Assembly (NCBI RefSeq): GCF_014207845.1 | Contig: NZ_JACHLC010000001.1 | Span: 1,302,001-1,366,000 of the forward strand | DNA: 64,000 nt | Direction of reading: 5' to 3' | Origin: Chryseobacterium shigense | Lineage (GTDB): Bacteria > Bacteroidota > Bacteroidia > Flavobacteriales > Weeksellaceae | Shown here: in pieces, positions 8,763 to 16,318 of the stretch | Layout of the letters: each line of letters starts with the position of its first letter | How positions within the stretch are numbered: position 1 is the first letter of the stretch | Translations under genes and position numbers: made by a program | Notes under the pieces: generated by a model | Told to the model about the DNA's origin: nothing | The model's input: the letters and a program-made list of their open reading frames with translations, nothing else | The model's database searches: none

Positions 8763-10478
8763 TTAGTCTAACTTCAGATCTCTTCTTACGTCTTCTATTT
8801 TAGCTTCCAATGATTTCAATTTATCTTTAAAATCTGTTTCAGAAGCAACACTGTCTTTTACAGAGATGTAGAACTTAATTTTTGGCTCTGTTCCGGAAGG
8901 TCTTACGCAGACTTTTGTTCCGTCCTGAGTATAATAAATCAGTACATTCGATTTTGGAATGTCGTTCATTACCTGCTTTTCTCCTTTTGAAACAATAAAA
9001 TTAGTCTGTTCTTTGAAATCCTTCACTTCTTCAACTAATGAACCAGCCAGTTCTTTTGGAGGGTTTTCACGGAAATTCTTCATCATATTCTGAATTTCTT
9101 CTGCTCCGTCTCTGCCTTTTCTCACCAGATTTACCAAACCTTCATAGTACATTCCCAATTCCTGATAAATCTCGATCATATATTGATACATCGTTCTGCC
9201 GTTAGCTTTGCACCACGCTGCAATTTCGCAGGCCAGAATGATGCTTCCGCATGAGTCTTTATCACGGACGAAATCTCCGGTCATAAAACCGAAACTTTCC
9301 TCACCTCCGCAAATGAATTTTTCCTTTCCTTCAAAATCACGGATCATTTTTCCGATCCACTTGAATCCTGTAAGTCCCACTTTACAGTCAACACCGAATT
9401 TCTGTGCAATATCAAAGAAAATATCAGAAGTTACGATGGTAGATCCTATGAATTCTTTTCCTGTGATTCTTCCCTGCTTTCTCCATTCATTTAGGATGTA
9501 ATAAGTAAGGATTGTATTGGTTTGGTTACCATTCAGAAGCTGCATTTCACCATCCAGGTTTCTTACGGCAATTCCCAGTCTGTCACCATCCGGATCTGTC
9601 CCGATAACGATGTCTGCATTGGTAATTCTTGCCAGATCCATAGCCATTTCCAGTGCTGCCGGTTCTTCGGGGTTTGGAGATTCTACCGTGGTGAAATTAC
9701 CACTTGGAATCATTTGCTCTTTTACAAGATCTACCTTTTTGAATCCTGCTTTTTCCAGAGCTTTTGGAATTGTAGTATATGTAGTTCCGTGGATGGAAGT
9801 GAAAACAATATTTAAATTTTCTTTTCCAACATTCTGGTAGGTCGAGTTTTCTATGCAGGTATCGATATATACATCATCCTGTTCTTCCCCGATCCATTCA
9901 ATCAGGTCATCATTTCCGTTGAATTTAATTTCGTCAAATTTCACGGAATATACTTCTTTGATGATGGCTTCATCATGTGGCGGAACGATCTGTGCCCCGT
10001 CATTCCAGTATACTTTGTATCCGTTATATTCAGGCGGATTGTGGGATGCCGTCAGCACAATTCCTCCGTTACATTTTTTGTCTCTTACGGTAAAAGATAG
10101 TTCCGGGGTTGGCCTGTGATCTTTGAAAAGAAGCACCTTAATTCCGTTTGCCGTTAAAACATCAGCAACCAGTTTTCCGAATTCTTTTGAGTTATGGCGA
10201 ACATCGTAAGCGATAGCTACTTTGATTTCTTCTCCTTTAAACTGCTGGAGCATATAATTGGCCAATCCCTGTGTAGCCTGTCCCAATGTATATTTATTCA
10301 AGCGGTTGGTTCCTACTCCCATCACACCTCTCATTCCTCCTGTACCGAATTCCAGCTCTCTGTAAAAAGAATCTTCAAGGTCCGGAGAATTACTGTTAAT
10401 CAGTGCCTGTACAGCATCCTGTGTTTCTTTATCGAATGTATCACTTAACCAAAGTTGCGCTTTTTCTAATGTTGTCAT
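8763..10478 (-). CDS. Phosphoglucomutase/phosphomannomutase family protein
   Basis: A 571-residue alpha-D-phosphohexomutase that moves phosphate between C1 and C6 of hexoses. All four family motifs are present: the phosphoserine loop TASHNPPEYNGY (143-154, Ser145), the metal loop DPDGD (295-299), the sugar loop GGEESFGF (about 393-400) and the phosphate loop RPSGTEPK (about 529-536). Length matches the PGM2-like group common in Bacteroidota, which often acts on glucose or ribose phosphates. It leads a likely two-gene unit with the downstream lipoprotein. An inverted heptad array occupies its upstream region. Confidence 0.93.
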   Translation of the reverse strand: MTTLEKAQLWLSDTFDKETQDAVQALINSNSPDLEDSFYRELEFGTGGMRGVMGVGTNRLNKYTLGQATQGLANYMLQQFKGEEIKVAIAYDVRHNSKEFGKLVADVLTANGIKVLLFKDHRPTPELSFTVRDKKCNGGIVLTASHNPPEYNGYKVYWNDGAQIVPPHDEAIIKEVYSVKFDEIKFNGNDDLIEWIGEEQDDVYIDTCIENSTYQNVGKENLNIVFTSIHGTTYTTIPKALEKAGFKKVDLVKEQMIPSGNFTTVESPNPEEPAALEMAMDLARITNADIVIGTDPDGDRLGIAVRNLDGEMQLLNGNQTNTILTYYILNEWRKQGRITGKEFIGSTIVTSDIFFDIAQKFGVDCKVGLTGFKWIGKMIRDFEGKEKFICGGEESFGFMTGDFVRDKDSCGSIILACEIAAWCKANGRTMYQYMIEIYQELGMYYEGLVNLVRKGRDGAEEIQNMMKNFRENPPKELAGSLVEEVKDFKEQTNFIVSKGEKQVMNDIPKSNVLIYYTQDGTKVCVRPSGTEPKIKFYISVKDSVASETDFKDKLKSLEAKIEDVRRDLKLD

Positions 10479-10489
10479 ATTTGTATTTA

Positions 10490-10558
10490 AGTTTGGAAGT
10501 GGGAAGCTTGAGGCTGGAGGTAATTTTACGTTCCAAATTCAAACTTCCTGCTTTTGTT
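10490..10558. repeat. Inverted heptad array AAGnnGG / TTCCnnn
   Basis: Direct words AGTTTGG, AAGTGGG, AAGCTTG, AGGCTGG, AGGTAAT (10490-10524) are followed after six bases by facing words TTCCAAA, TTCAAAC, TTCCTGC, TTTTGTT (10531-10558). The two halves are roughly complementary and would fold back on each other. It sits between phosphohexomutase and the four-helix-bundle gene. Confidence 0.65.
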
Positions 10559-10594
10559 TCACTATTTTATTATTTATATTTAATTAAAAATATT

Positions 10595-10951
10595 TTAATC
10601 TTTTAACTGATTTCTAAAAGCTATAATCTGATTCATCAAATTATAACTTTCATTATATATTGTTTTAAAATTTTCTTCCGAAATATATTCTCTGTTTTTT
10701 GCTTTATACAAGCATGTTACCGTTTCAGCTAAAGATCGAACTGAATATCCTAAAAACTTTTTAAATTCTGCTTTGGACTGTAATATACTTCCTTCTGAAA
10801 TATTTAATCCTACAGAATCTGATGCTCTTCTTATCTGAGATGTTAAGTTGAAAGCTTCATCTTTTGGAAAATTTTGAGACAGCTTAAAAATTGCTTCTCC
10901 AAAATCCATAGATTTCTACCATATAATCAATTTCTCAAATTTAAAACTCAT
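10595..10951 (-). pseudogene. Four-helix-bundle (S23/IVP family) protein with early stop codon
   Basis: From ATG at 10951 the frame reads MSFKFEKLIIW, then TAG (10916-10918), then KSMDFGEAIFKLSQNFP and on to RRASDSVGLNISEGS. The four-helix-bundle family consensus starts F-x-L-x-V-W-Q-K-S-M-D-F, so the stop sits exactly where the family has Gln and is one base from CAG. An internal ATG at 10909 could still give a 104-residue protein lacking the first 14 residues. The family includes proteins encoded in 23S rRNA intervening sequences and free-standing relatives of unknown role. It could be an inactive gene, a shortened working one, or a sequencing error. Confidence 0.75.
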
Positions 10952-10974
10952 CTATCAATTATGTTATTCTTTGC

Positions 10975-11009
10975 CTTCCATCATCCGGCTTCCATCTTCC
11001 TTCTTATCA
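10975..11009. repeat. Heptad array CTTCCnn
   Basis: Five consecutive 7-base words: CTTCCAT, CATCCGG, CTTCCAT, CTTCCTT, CTTATCA. The last word includes the stop codon of the GIN-domain gene (11007-11009). Confidence 0.7.
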
Positions 11010-11711
11010 GTTGTTCAATTTTTTATTTTCAACACGGGTTGCTTTATCAATTTTAAAAGCCCGGATCGGGTTGTTATAATAAATGAATTTTGCTGTATTC
11101 TGAATATTTCCTTTTAAGGAATCTTTTACGTTCACTTCTGCATAATTCCCGTTTTTAGAGTCAATATTCAGGTTTTCTATTTTCCAGTAAGGCGCTATCA
11201 GACTTGCTGTATCTGAGATCTTTATCACTGCATTTTTAGTAAATCCTAAAAAATTGGCCCGGCTTCTGTTCTGCATTTCTACTTCTGCTCTTCTTGTGTT
11301 GACTGAACCCATAAAAGTAGAATAATTTTTTAAATTAAGCCTAAAATTATCGGTCTTTATTTCACTTGAAATATTCATTTCTGCGGAATCGGAGATGCTT
11401 ATTTTTTCAGGATTATATTTTGAGTAAATGGTGATATTGTAAAAATCCACTCCTTTCGTCTCTCTTGATTCGGTAATGAATAATCCATCGTCTTTTACAT
11501 CAATATCCAGGTTATCAAACACATTCGGGTAAGTTTCCACATCCACCATATTTTTTTCTCCTCTCGCATAAAAAACCCTGAATTTTCCTTTGAGAAAAAT
11601 ACTTTTAAAGTTCTCAACAGGAACTTCTTTATTTTCAATATTCCCTTTTGGAGAAACTTTTCCGCAGGAAACCGCTGCCATCAGCAGGGATGCGTACCAT
11701 ATTTTTTTCAT
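11007..11711 (-). CDS. GIN domain (DUF2807) lipoprotein
   Basis: A 234-residue predicted lipoprotein with signal MKKIWYASLLMAAVSC and Cys16 as lipidation site. The rest is the putative auto-transporter adhesin head domain DUF2807: repeated short beta strands such as ISISDSAEMNI, LNLKNYSTFMGS and VKISDTASL-type rungs, expected to form a right-handed beta helix. The frame is open to 11804 but the ATG at 11711 is the only start that yields a signal peptide. It is probably on the cell surface or in the periplasm; its role is unknown. Confidence 0.82.
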   Translation of the reverse strand: MKKIWYASLLMAAVSCGKVSPKGNIENKEVPVENFKSIFLKGKFRVFYARGEKNMVDVETYPNVFDNLDIDVKDDGLFITESRETKGVDFYNITIYSKYNPEKISISDSAEMNISSEIKTDNFRLNLKNYSTFMGSVNTRRAEVEMQNRSRANFLGFTKNAVIKISDTASLIAPYWKIENLNIDSKNGNYAEVNVKDSLKGNIQNTAKFIYYNNPIRAFKIDKATRVENKKLNN

Positions 11712-11871
11712 GTTCAATTTTAAAATACTATCATATAAAATCATCATTGAAAATCTCTGCAGTAAGTTACTACAAGCCCAATTATCCATTATATGATTTA
11801 ACAAAAATAAGATTAAAATTCCAAAAAGACTTATTCTTCCGGTACAAAATGCCTGTACTTTTGTAATAAAA

Positions 11872-11905
11872 AATATCCCAAAAAGTGAAAGCTCTTTGGG
11901 ATATT
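11872..11905 (-). terminator. Terminator after the glycosyltransferase
   Basis: Arms AATATCCCAAA (11872-11882) and TTTGGGATATT (11895-11905) with a 12-base loop, then T-rich sequence on the minus strand, 29 bases after the glycosyltransferase stop. Confidence 0.75.
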
Positions 11906-11933
11906 GTTATTTAACTGATTTTGAATTTAAATC

Positions 11934-12884
11934 TTAAATCACTTCATCAATATTATAATTCTTATGCTCCCTGTTGGTTCTGATAATCATTTCGCCTAAG
12001 AATCCGGCTATGAAAAGCAATGTTCCCATAATCATCATCGTAAGTGCAATATAAAACCACGGATTGTTTGTTATTAAATGTCCGTAAATTCCTCTCGCAA
12101 CGTCAATCAGTTTTGAAATTCCCAGCCAAAGTGCAGAAAGAAATCCTACAATGAACATCACCGTTCCTACTGCGCCAAAGAAATGCATGGGTCTTCCTCC
12201 AAAACGACTTACAAACCAAAGGGTTACAAGATCAAGAAAACCTCTGATAAATCTTTCGGTTCCGAATTTTGAAGTTCCATAAGGCCTTGCCTGATGCTGT
12301 ACTTCTTTTTCGGTAATTCTTCTGAATCCGGCATTAGCCGCGAGAACAGGAATATAACGGTGCATATCGCCATATACATCGATTGATTTTACCACCTGCT
12401 TTTTATAGGCTTTAAGTCCGCAGTTGAAATCGTGAAGATAGACTCCCGAAACTTTTCTAGCAGCTGCATTGAATAGTTTGGACGGAACATTTTTTGTCAT
12501 TACATTATCAAAACGTTTCTTTTTCCATCCTGAAACGATATCATAATTATCTTCAATCACCATTTTGTAAAGCTCAGGGATTTCTTCCGGAAAATCCTGT
12601 AAATCAGCATCCATGGTAATGACTACGTCTCCGTTGGTTCTTTCAAAAGCGGCATGAAGAGCCTGTGATTTCCCATAATTCCTGGAAAATTTTATTGCAT
12701 GGATCTGTGGATGCTGAATCCTCATATTTTCGATGATGCTCCACGACAGATCTGTACTTCCGTCATCAACAAACCATATTTCATAGGACAAACTGTTGGT
12801 ATTACAAACATTGTCGATCCTTGAAAAAAGTTCTTCCAAAGAGGCTTCTTCGTTTAATAACGGAATAACTATAGATAAATTCAT
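11934..12884 (-). CDS. Membrane-bound family 2 glycosyltransferase (DPM/ArnC-like)
   Basis: A 316-residue polyprenyl-phosphate glycosyltransferase-like protein. The GT-A domain has VIPLLNEEASLEELF (6-20), FVDDGSTD (38-45), the metal-binding DADLQD (about 92-97) and QHQARPYGTSKFG near residue 200. Two transmembrane segments follow (about 230-255 and 270-297). Such enzymes load a sugar from a nucleotide donor onto undecaprenyl or dolichyl phosphate at the inner face of the membrane. The donor cannot be read from sequence. It is 16 bases after the DUF4199 gene, and the two are probably co-transcribed. Confidence 0.9.
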   Translation of the reverse strand: MNLSIVIPLLNEEASLEELFSRIDNVCNTNSLSYEIWFVDDGSTDLSWSIIENMRIQHPQIHAIKFSRNYGKSQALHAAFERTNGDVVITMDADLQDFPEEIPELYKMVIEDNYDIVSGWKKKRFDNVMTKNVPSKLFNAAARKVSGVYLHDFNCGLKAYKKQVVKSIDVYGDMHRYIPVLAANAGFRRITEKEVQHQARPYGTSKFGTERFIRGFLDLVTLWFVSRFGGRPMHFFGAVGTVMFIVGFLSALWLGISKLIDVARGIYGHLITNNPWFYIALTMMIMGTLLFIAGFLGEMIIRTNREHKNYNIDEVI

Positions 12885-12900
12885 TTAATTTCAGTAAAAA

Positions 12901-13500
12901 TTATTCTTGATTTTCTGTTTCCTGATACACAGTTCTTGTTCTGAAAAATGCGCCAAAAAACACTGACAAAACTACGTAAAATATAAGAATTGCCGCAAAA
13001 TATCCTGAAAAATGACTTGCTGTGAGCATATCTTTCCCTTTAATGGCTTCAGGAGAAAAACTAGGCAGCCTTTCTTTATATTTTTTGTCTAATTCATCAA
13101 TATCTTTCTGATGTTTTAAAATCTTTCTTGCAGACTGGTATTCAGTATCCAGTTCCGTTTTCTGTCTTTGTACGTATTGGTAATTCAGTAGTTTTTTAGC
13201 ATCTGTATCTACAAAATTCAGGAAAGCGTAAATACTGAAAATAGATAAAATTCCCCCAATAAACATCGGAACGAACGCTCTTGAAAATGCATCTTTAAAA
13301 GTTACTACCCTGTTTTTGTTCCAGAAAGATTTCACGGACCAGAAGGCTGCTCCTGCATACAGAATCGGAAGAACAAATGCATTGATTTTCAAAGAGATAT
13401 CAAAGTAATTAATTCCTGAAAAAAAGTAATAGGCTACAAAAAAGATGATCATTGTAGCGATAAAAAGTAAAATTCCTAATGTTGATGGACTTTTCGTCAT
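12901..13500 (-). CDS. DUF4199 membrane protein
   Basis: A 199-residue protein with four hydrophobic segments (about 9-29, 38-55, 75-95 and 165-187) and a charged, probably coiled-coil stretch between the third and fourth (QRQKTELDTEYQSARK and following). This layout is typical of DUF4199, a family almost limited to Bacteroidota and often encoded next to a family 2 glycosyltransferase, as here. Function unknown; a helper to the glycosyltransferase is only an inference from position. Confidence 0.8.
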   Translation of the reverse strand: MTKSPSTLGILLFIATMIIFFVAYYFFSGINYFDISLKINAFVLPILYAGAAFWSVKSFWNKNRVVTFKDAFSRAFVPMFIGGILSIFSIYAFLNFVDTDAKKLLNYQYVQRQKTELDTEYQSARKILKHQKDIDELDKKYKERLPSFSPEAIKGKDMLTASHFSGYFAAILIFYVVLSVFFGAFFRTRTVYQETENQE

Positions 13501-13597
13501 GTTTGATTTTTTAGAAAAAATTGAAAAATTATTACACTAAATTCCAGCCGTTTAGCTTTGTTACTGTATTTTTTCGACTAATTTTCTGTAATTATAT

Positions 13598-13627
13598 TTT
13601 GAAGTTTATAAATTATTCCTACCTTTG
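13598..13627 (+). promoter_or_regulatory. Bacteroidota promoter of the SRP RNA gene
   Basis: -33 TTTG (13598-13601), 18 bases, -7 TACCTTTG (13620-13627). Transcription should begin about five bases later, at the first G of the SRP RNA terminal stem (13632), which supports both calls. Confidence 0.85.
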
Positions 13628-13631
13628 CAAC

Positions 13632-13724
13632 GGCAAGTCCTAAACAACCAGCTCCTGAGAACCCTCCAGGGTGGGAACACAGCAAAGGTAATTGGTCGTA
13701 GCGGTGTGATTTAGGTAGCTTGCC
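13632..13724 (+). ncRNA. ffs: Signal recognition particle RNA, small bacterial type
   Basis: The 4.5S-type SRP RNA that binds Ffh for co-translational membrane targeting. GGCAAG at 13632 pairs with CTTGCC at 13719-13724, and CCTAAA (13639-13644) pairs with TTTAGG (13710-13715), giving the long terminal stem. The apical domain is diagnostic: CAGG, then GTG-GGAA-CAC (a GGAA tetraloop closed by three pairs), then AGCA, the same arrangement as the E. coli symmetric loop and tetraloop. It has its own promoter, and a T-run (ATTTTTTTT) follows at once as a terminator. A 61-codon frame antisense to it is not a gene. Confidence 0.93.
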
Positions 13725-13834
13725 ATTTTTTTTGGTTTAAACTGAAGCAAGGTAATTGGAAAATTATCTTTTTTTGTTTCTATACTTTTCAGCATTTTCA
13801 TTCCAATTTTCAAATTACCTTTCATTTTTTTATT

Positions 13835-14521
13835 TTAAAATTCAAACTCTTCTCCTAATTTCGGAAGAACAAGTTCTATATTTTTGTCTGCAAAATGCTT
13901 TAATGCACTTTCATGGTTGATTTCAATTGCAGGGAATGTATCAAAGTGGCACCCTATTACTTTCGGGGTTTTCAATAATTCTGCTGCTGCAAAAGATGCT
14001 TTTCTGGGGCACATTGTGTAATGGCTTCCGATAGGAAGGATGGACAGATCTATATTCCCGAAAAGTCTTGGGAAAAGTTCCATATCAGCCATTACTCCGG
14101 TATCTCCAGCCAAATACATATTCTTTCCTTCAGGTAATCTGAAAATATACCCTACAGGAACACCTCCATAGCTTCCGTCAGGGAATGAACTTGTATGATG
14201 AGCAGGAACCATGGAAATTTTAAGATCATCGATTTTTGCTGATCCTCCCAGGTTTACATCGTCTTTGTTTTTTGCCGTTTTGAAGTAGGCACAGATTTCA
14301 GGAACCGCAATAACTGTTGCATCCGGGTGAAACTGTAATACTTCTTCCACATCGGCAATATGATCGCCGTGAGCGTGGGTCAATAAAATATAATCTATCT
14401 TCTGTGCCAATATGTCAAAGCCGGATTCCGCTTTTTTGTAATTGTAAAAAGGATCGCTTAAAATGGTTTTGTCTTTGTAAGTAAACAAAAAACAGTTTTG
14501 TCCTAAAAATTGTATTTTCAT
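13835..14521 (-). CDS. UPF0173 metal-dependent hydrolase
   Basis: A 228-residue metallo-beta-lactamase-fold hydrolase of the UPF0173 group (related to UlaG and YtkL). It has the zinc motif THAHGDH (48-54), a second histidine in PAHHTSSFPDG near residue 113, YLAGDTGV near 138 and IGCHFDTFPAI near 197. Substrate is unknown; relatives act on phosphodiester or lactone bonds. It is followed on the minus strand by the SRP RNA region and preceded by a small membrane protein gene 19 bases away. Confidence 0.9.
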   Translation of the reverse strand: MKIQFLGQNCFLFTYKDKTILSDPFYNYKKAESGFDILAQKIDYILLTHAHGDHIADVEEVLQFHPDATVIAVPEICAYFKTAKNKDDVNLGGSAKIDDLKISMVPAHHTSSFPDGSYGGVPVGYIFRLPEGKNMYLAGDTGVMADMELFPRLFGNIDLSILPIGSHYTMCPRKASFAAAELLKTPKVIGCHFDTFPAIEINHESALKHFADKNIELVLPKLGEEFEF

Positions 14522-14540
14522 TTTTAAATTTATTTTTTAA

Positions 14541-14828
14541 TTAAGTACATGAAACCGTTGAGTTGAAAAGAATCTGATACAACAATAAGCTTGTTGGTAT
14601 AATGATAAAAATCTGAAGGATTAAAAATTCTCTCTGTGGTTTTTTCTTTCCGATTAATAAGAGCAAAGCCAAAACAGCATTTACAATAACAACGATTAAA
14701 ATTAAAAGCGGTAAAAAACTAATATCTGAAAGAGACATATTACCCTTCATTTCATCAATTACAGTATAAACAAGAAATAAAGCCAAAATAATTGATAAAC
14801 ACGAAGTTATTTTTAACGCTACATTCAT
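14541..14828 (-). CDS. Small membrane protein
   Basis: A 95-residue protein with three hydrophobic segments (about 5-23, 35-60 and 68-90) separated by short charged turns. No family recognised. It lies in a run of close genes, eight bases after the SRPBCC protein gene and 19 before the hydrolase gene, so it is probably expressed with them. Function unknown. Confidence 0.65.
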   Translation of the reverse strand: MNVALKITSCLSIILALFLVYTVIDEMKGNMSLSDISFLPLLILIVVIVNAVLALLLLIGKKKPQREFLILQIFIIIPTSLLLYQILFNSTVSCT

Positions 14829-14836
14829 TTTTATTA

Positions 14837-15283
14837 TTATTTCTGTGGAAACTTATCTTCAATCAGTCTTAAATTGATTCCATGTTCGAGGTAAGCTTTG
14901 CAACCGTCCAAAACTGTTGTAAAACCGCCTGTATTATCATTAATTACTTTTAAAAGATCTTTACCTGTCTGGCTGAAGCCATAGCTTTTAATCACAACAA
15001 GAGTTCCTTTCTCCATTACTCTGAATTCATAATCAACGTGTACCGCAGGATCACCCCACTCTGTTTTTATCAGCTGGTTAGGGATAATTTCATGTACCTG
15101 AACATCAGATTTTACGTTGTACATTTCCCATTCCCAGGTAATGGTTTTACCCACTTCCAGCTTTCCGGTAGATTTGGTAAACCAGAAATTGGTAGTTACT
15201 TCAGGATTGATGAATGCCTCAAAGACATCCTCAACCGGTTTTCTGATAAGCATCTGAGCTTCAACGTAGTTATTTGAACTCAT
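14837..15283 (-). CDS. SRPBCC (AHSA1-like) domain protein
   Basis: A 148-residue START/Bet v1-like protein of the AHSA1 (activator of Hsp90 ATPase homolog) group. Typical features are MLIRKPVEDVFEAFINPEVTTNFWF (early, residues 11-35), a TWEWEMYNV strand and a C-terminal helix with GGFTTVLDGCKAYLEHG. These form a cavity that binds small hydrophobic ligands. No enzyme motif. It is 15 bases downstream of menA and probably in the same transcript. Confidence 0.87.
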   Translation of the reverse strand: MSSNNYVEAQMLIRKPVEDVFEAFINPEVTTNFWFTKSTGKLEVGKTITWEWEMYNVKSDVQVHEIIPNQLIKTEWGDPAVHVDYEFRVMEKGTLVVIKSYGFSQTGKDLLKVINDNTGGFTTVLDGCKAYLEHGINLRLIEDKFPQK

Positions 15284-15298
15284 AGTAATGGTAATTTA

Positions 15299-16228
15299 TT
15301 ATTTAAAAAAATTAAGTCCTATTGCTGTAAGAACTGCCATTGTAAAAGTAAGGATACCGACTTGTTTTAAAAACGGATCCAATTCTTTAGGCTCTTTTAC
15401 AGACATAATCTTCCTTCTGAGCTTGGCAAGAGGAATCAGCAAAATCATTACGATAAATACATAATAATTTTGAGACTGTATGAAACCATTTATTCCCAGG
15501 AATATAAGAATCAGGATTAAAGGAAGCTGCAACAGGATCATTTCATAAATCATTGCATTTCTGAAACCAATCCTTAGTGCAAAACTGTTTTTTCCTGATA
15601 ATCTGTCGCTTTCTATATCTCTCATATTGTTCAGGTTAAGAACAGCCATACTCATCATCCCTACTGCTGTTCCAGGCAATAGCATATCCCAGCTGAATGT
15701 TTTGGTAAACAGGAAATAACTTCCGCAAACCGAAACCAAACCAAAAAAGATAAATACGAAAAGATCTCCCAATCCCATATATCCGTAAGGTTTTTTTCCA
15801 ACGGTATAACCAATTGCCGCCAAAATACAGGCTACTCCCAATCCAATGAAAATATAGAATTCATTCATATAATCCGGAATGAAAGCAATGTATAATAAAG
15901 CAATGGTAGCAACAAAGGATAATACAGAGAAAAGGATCACGGCATTTTTCATCTGACCGGCTGTAATTTTTCCTGAAGCCACGGCTCTGGATTCCGCTTC
16001 GTTGATTCTTTTGGCATCAGTTCCTTTTACTCCGTCTCCATAATCATTGGCATAGTTTGATAAGATCTGGTATAAAAGTGTTACCAAAAGTGCCAGTGCA
16101 AAAATTTTCCAGTCCCATGTTCCTCCTTCACCGTAAAGTCTCCATTTTGCAATGAAAGCTCCCATAATGATTCCGCTTAAGGAAAGCGGTAAAGTTCTTA
16201 GCCTTGCGGCTTTTATCCAATCAACCAT
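15299..16228 (-). CDS. menA: 1,4-dihydroxy-2-naphthoate polyprenyltransferase
   Basis: Membrane enzyme that attaches the isoprenoid chain to 1,4-dihydroxy-2-naphthoate in menaquinone synthesis. The 309 residues show the UbiA-type NYANDYGDGVKGTD motif near residue 62-75, a second aspartate motif NNMRDIESDRLSGKNSFALRIG near 200, and about eight or nine hydrophobic segments. Its upstream neighbour on the same strand is menB, the preceding pathway step, consistent with shared regulation. The 90 bases between them are almost wholly taken up by an inverted heptad array. Confidence 0.94.
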   Translation of the reverse strand: MVDWIKAARLRTLPLSLSGIIMGAFIAKWRLYGEGGTWDWKIFALALLVTLLYQILSNYANDYGDGVKGTDAKRINEAESRAVASGKITAGQMKNAVILFSVLSFVATIALLYIAFIPDYMNEFYIFIGLGVACILAAIGYTVGKKPYGYMGLGDLFVFIFFGLVSVCGSYFLFTKTFSWDMLLPGTAVGMMSMAVLNLNNMRDIESDRLSGKNSFALRIGFRNAMIYEMILLQLPLILILIFLGINGFIQSQNYYVFIVMILLIPLAKLRRKIMSVKEPKELDPFLKQVGILTFTMAVLTAIGLNFFK

Positions 16229-16233
16229 TTTAT

Positions 16234-16316
16234 TTAGATGTTAGATATTAGAAGTTAGAAATTAGATTTTAAACTGTTTAGTCTAACATCTAATTTCTAG
16301 CCTCTAACTTCTTTAT
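16234..16316. repeat. Inverted heptad array TTAGAnn / TCTAAnn filling the menA-menB gap
   Basis: Five direct words TTAGATG, TTAGATA, TTAGAAG, TTAGAAA, TTAGATT (16234-16268), a 13-base spacer, then facing words TCTAACA, TCTAATT, TCTAGCC, TCTAACT, TCTTTAT (16282-16316). The halves are reverse complements of one another at most positions, allowing a long imperfect hairpin in the menB-menA transcript. Confidence 0.85.
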
Positions 16317-16318
16317 TT

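Noticed and set aside
9517..9840. Two plus-strand frames inside the phosphohexomutase gene
   Set aside because: Overlapping frames in opposite orientation to a clear enzyme, with no family match.
10595..10951. Diversity-generating retroelement accessory protein (Avd)
   Set aside because: Avd is also a four-helix bundle, but no reverse transcriptase or template repeat is nearby, and the RRASDSVGLNISEGS pattern is that of the S23/IVP family.
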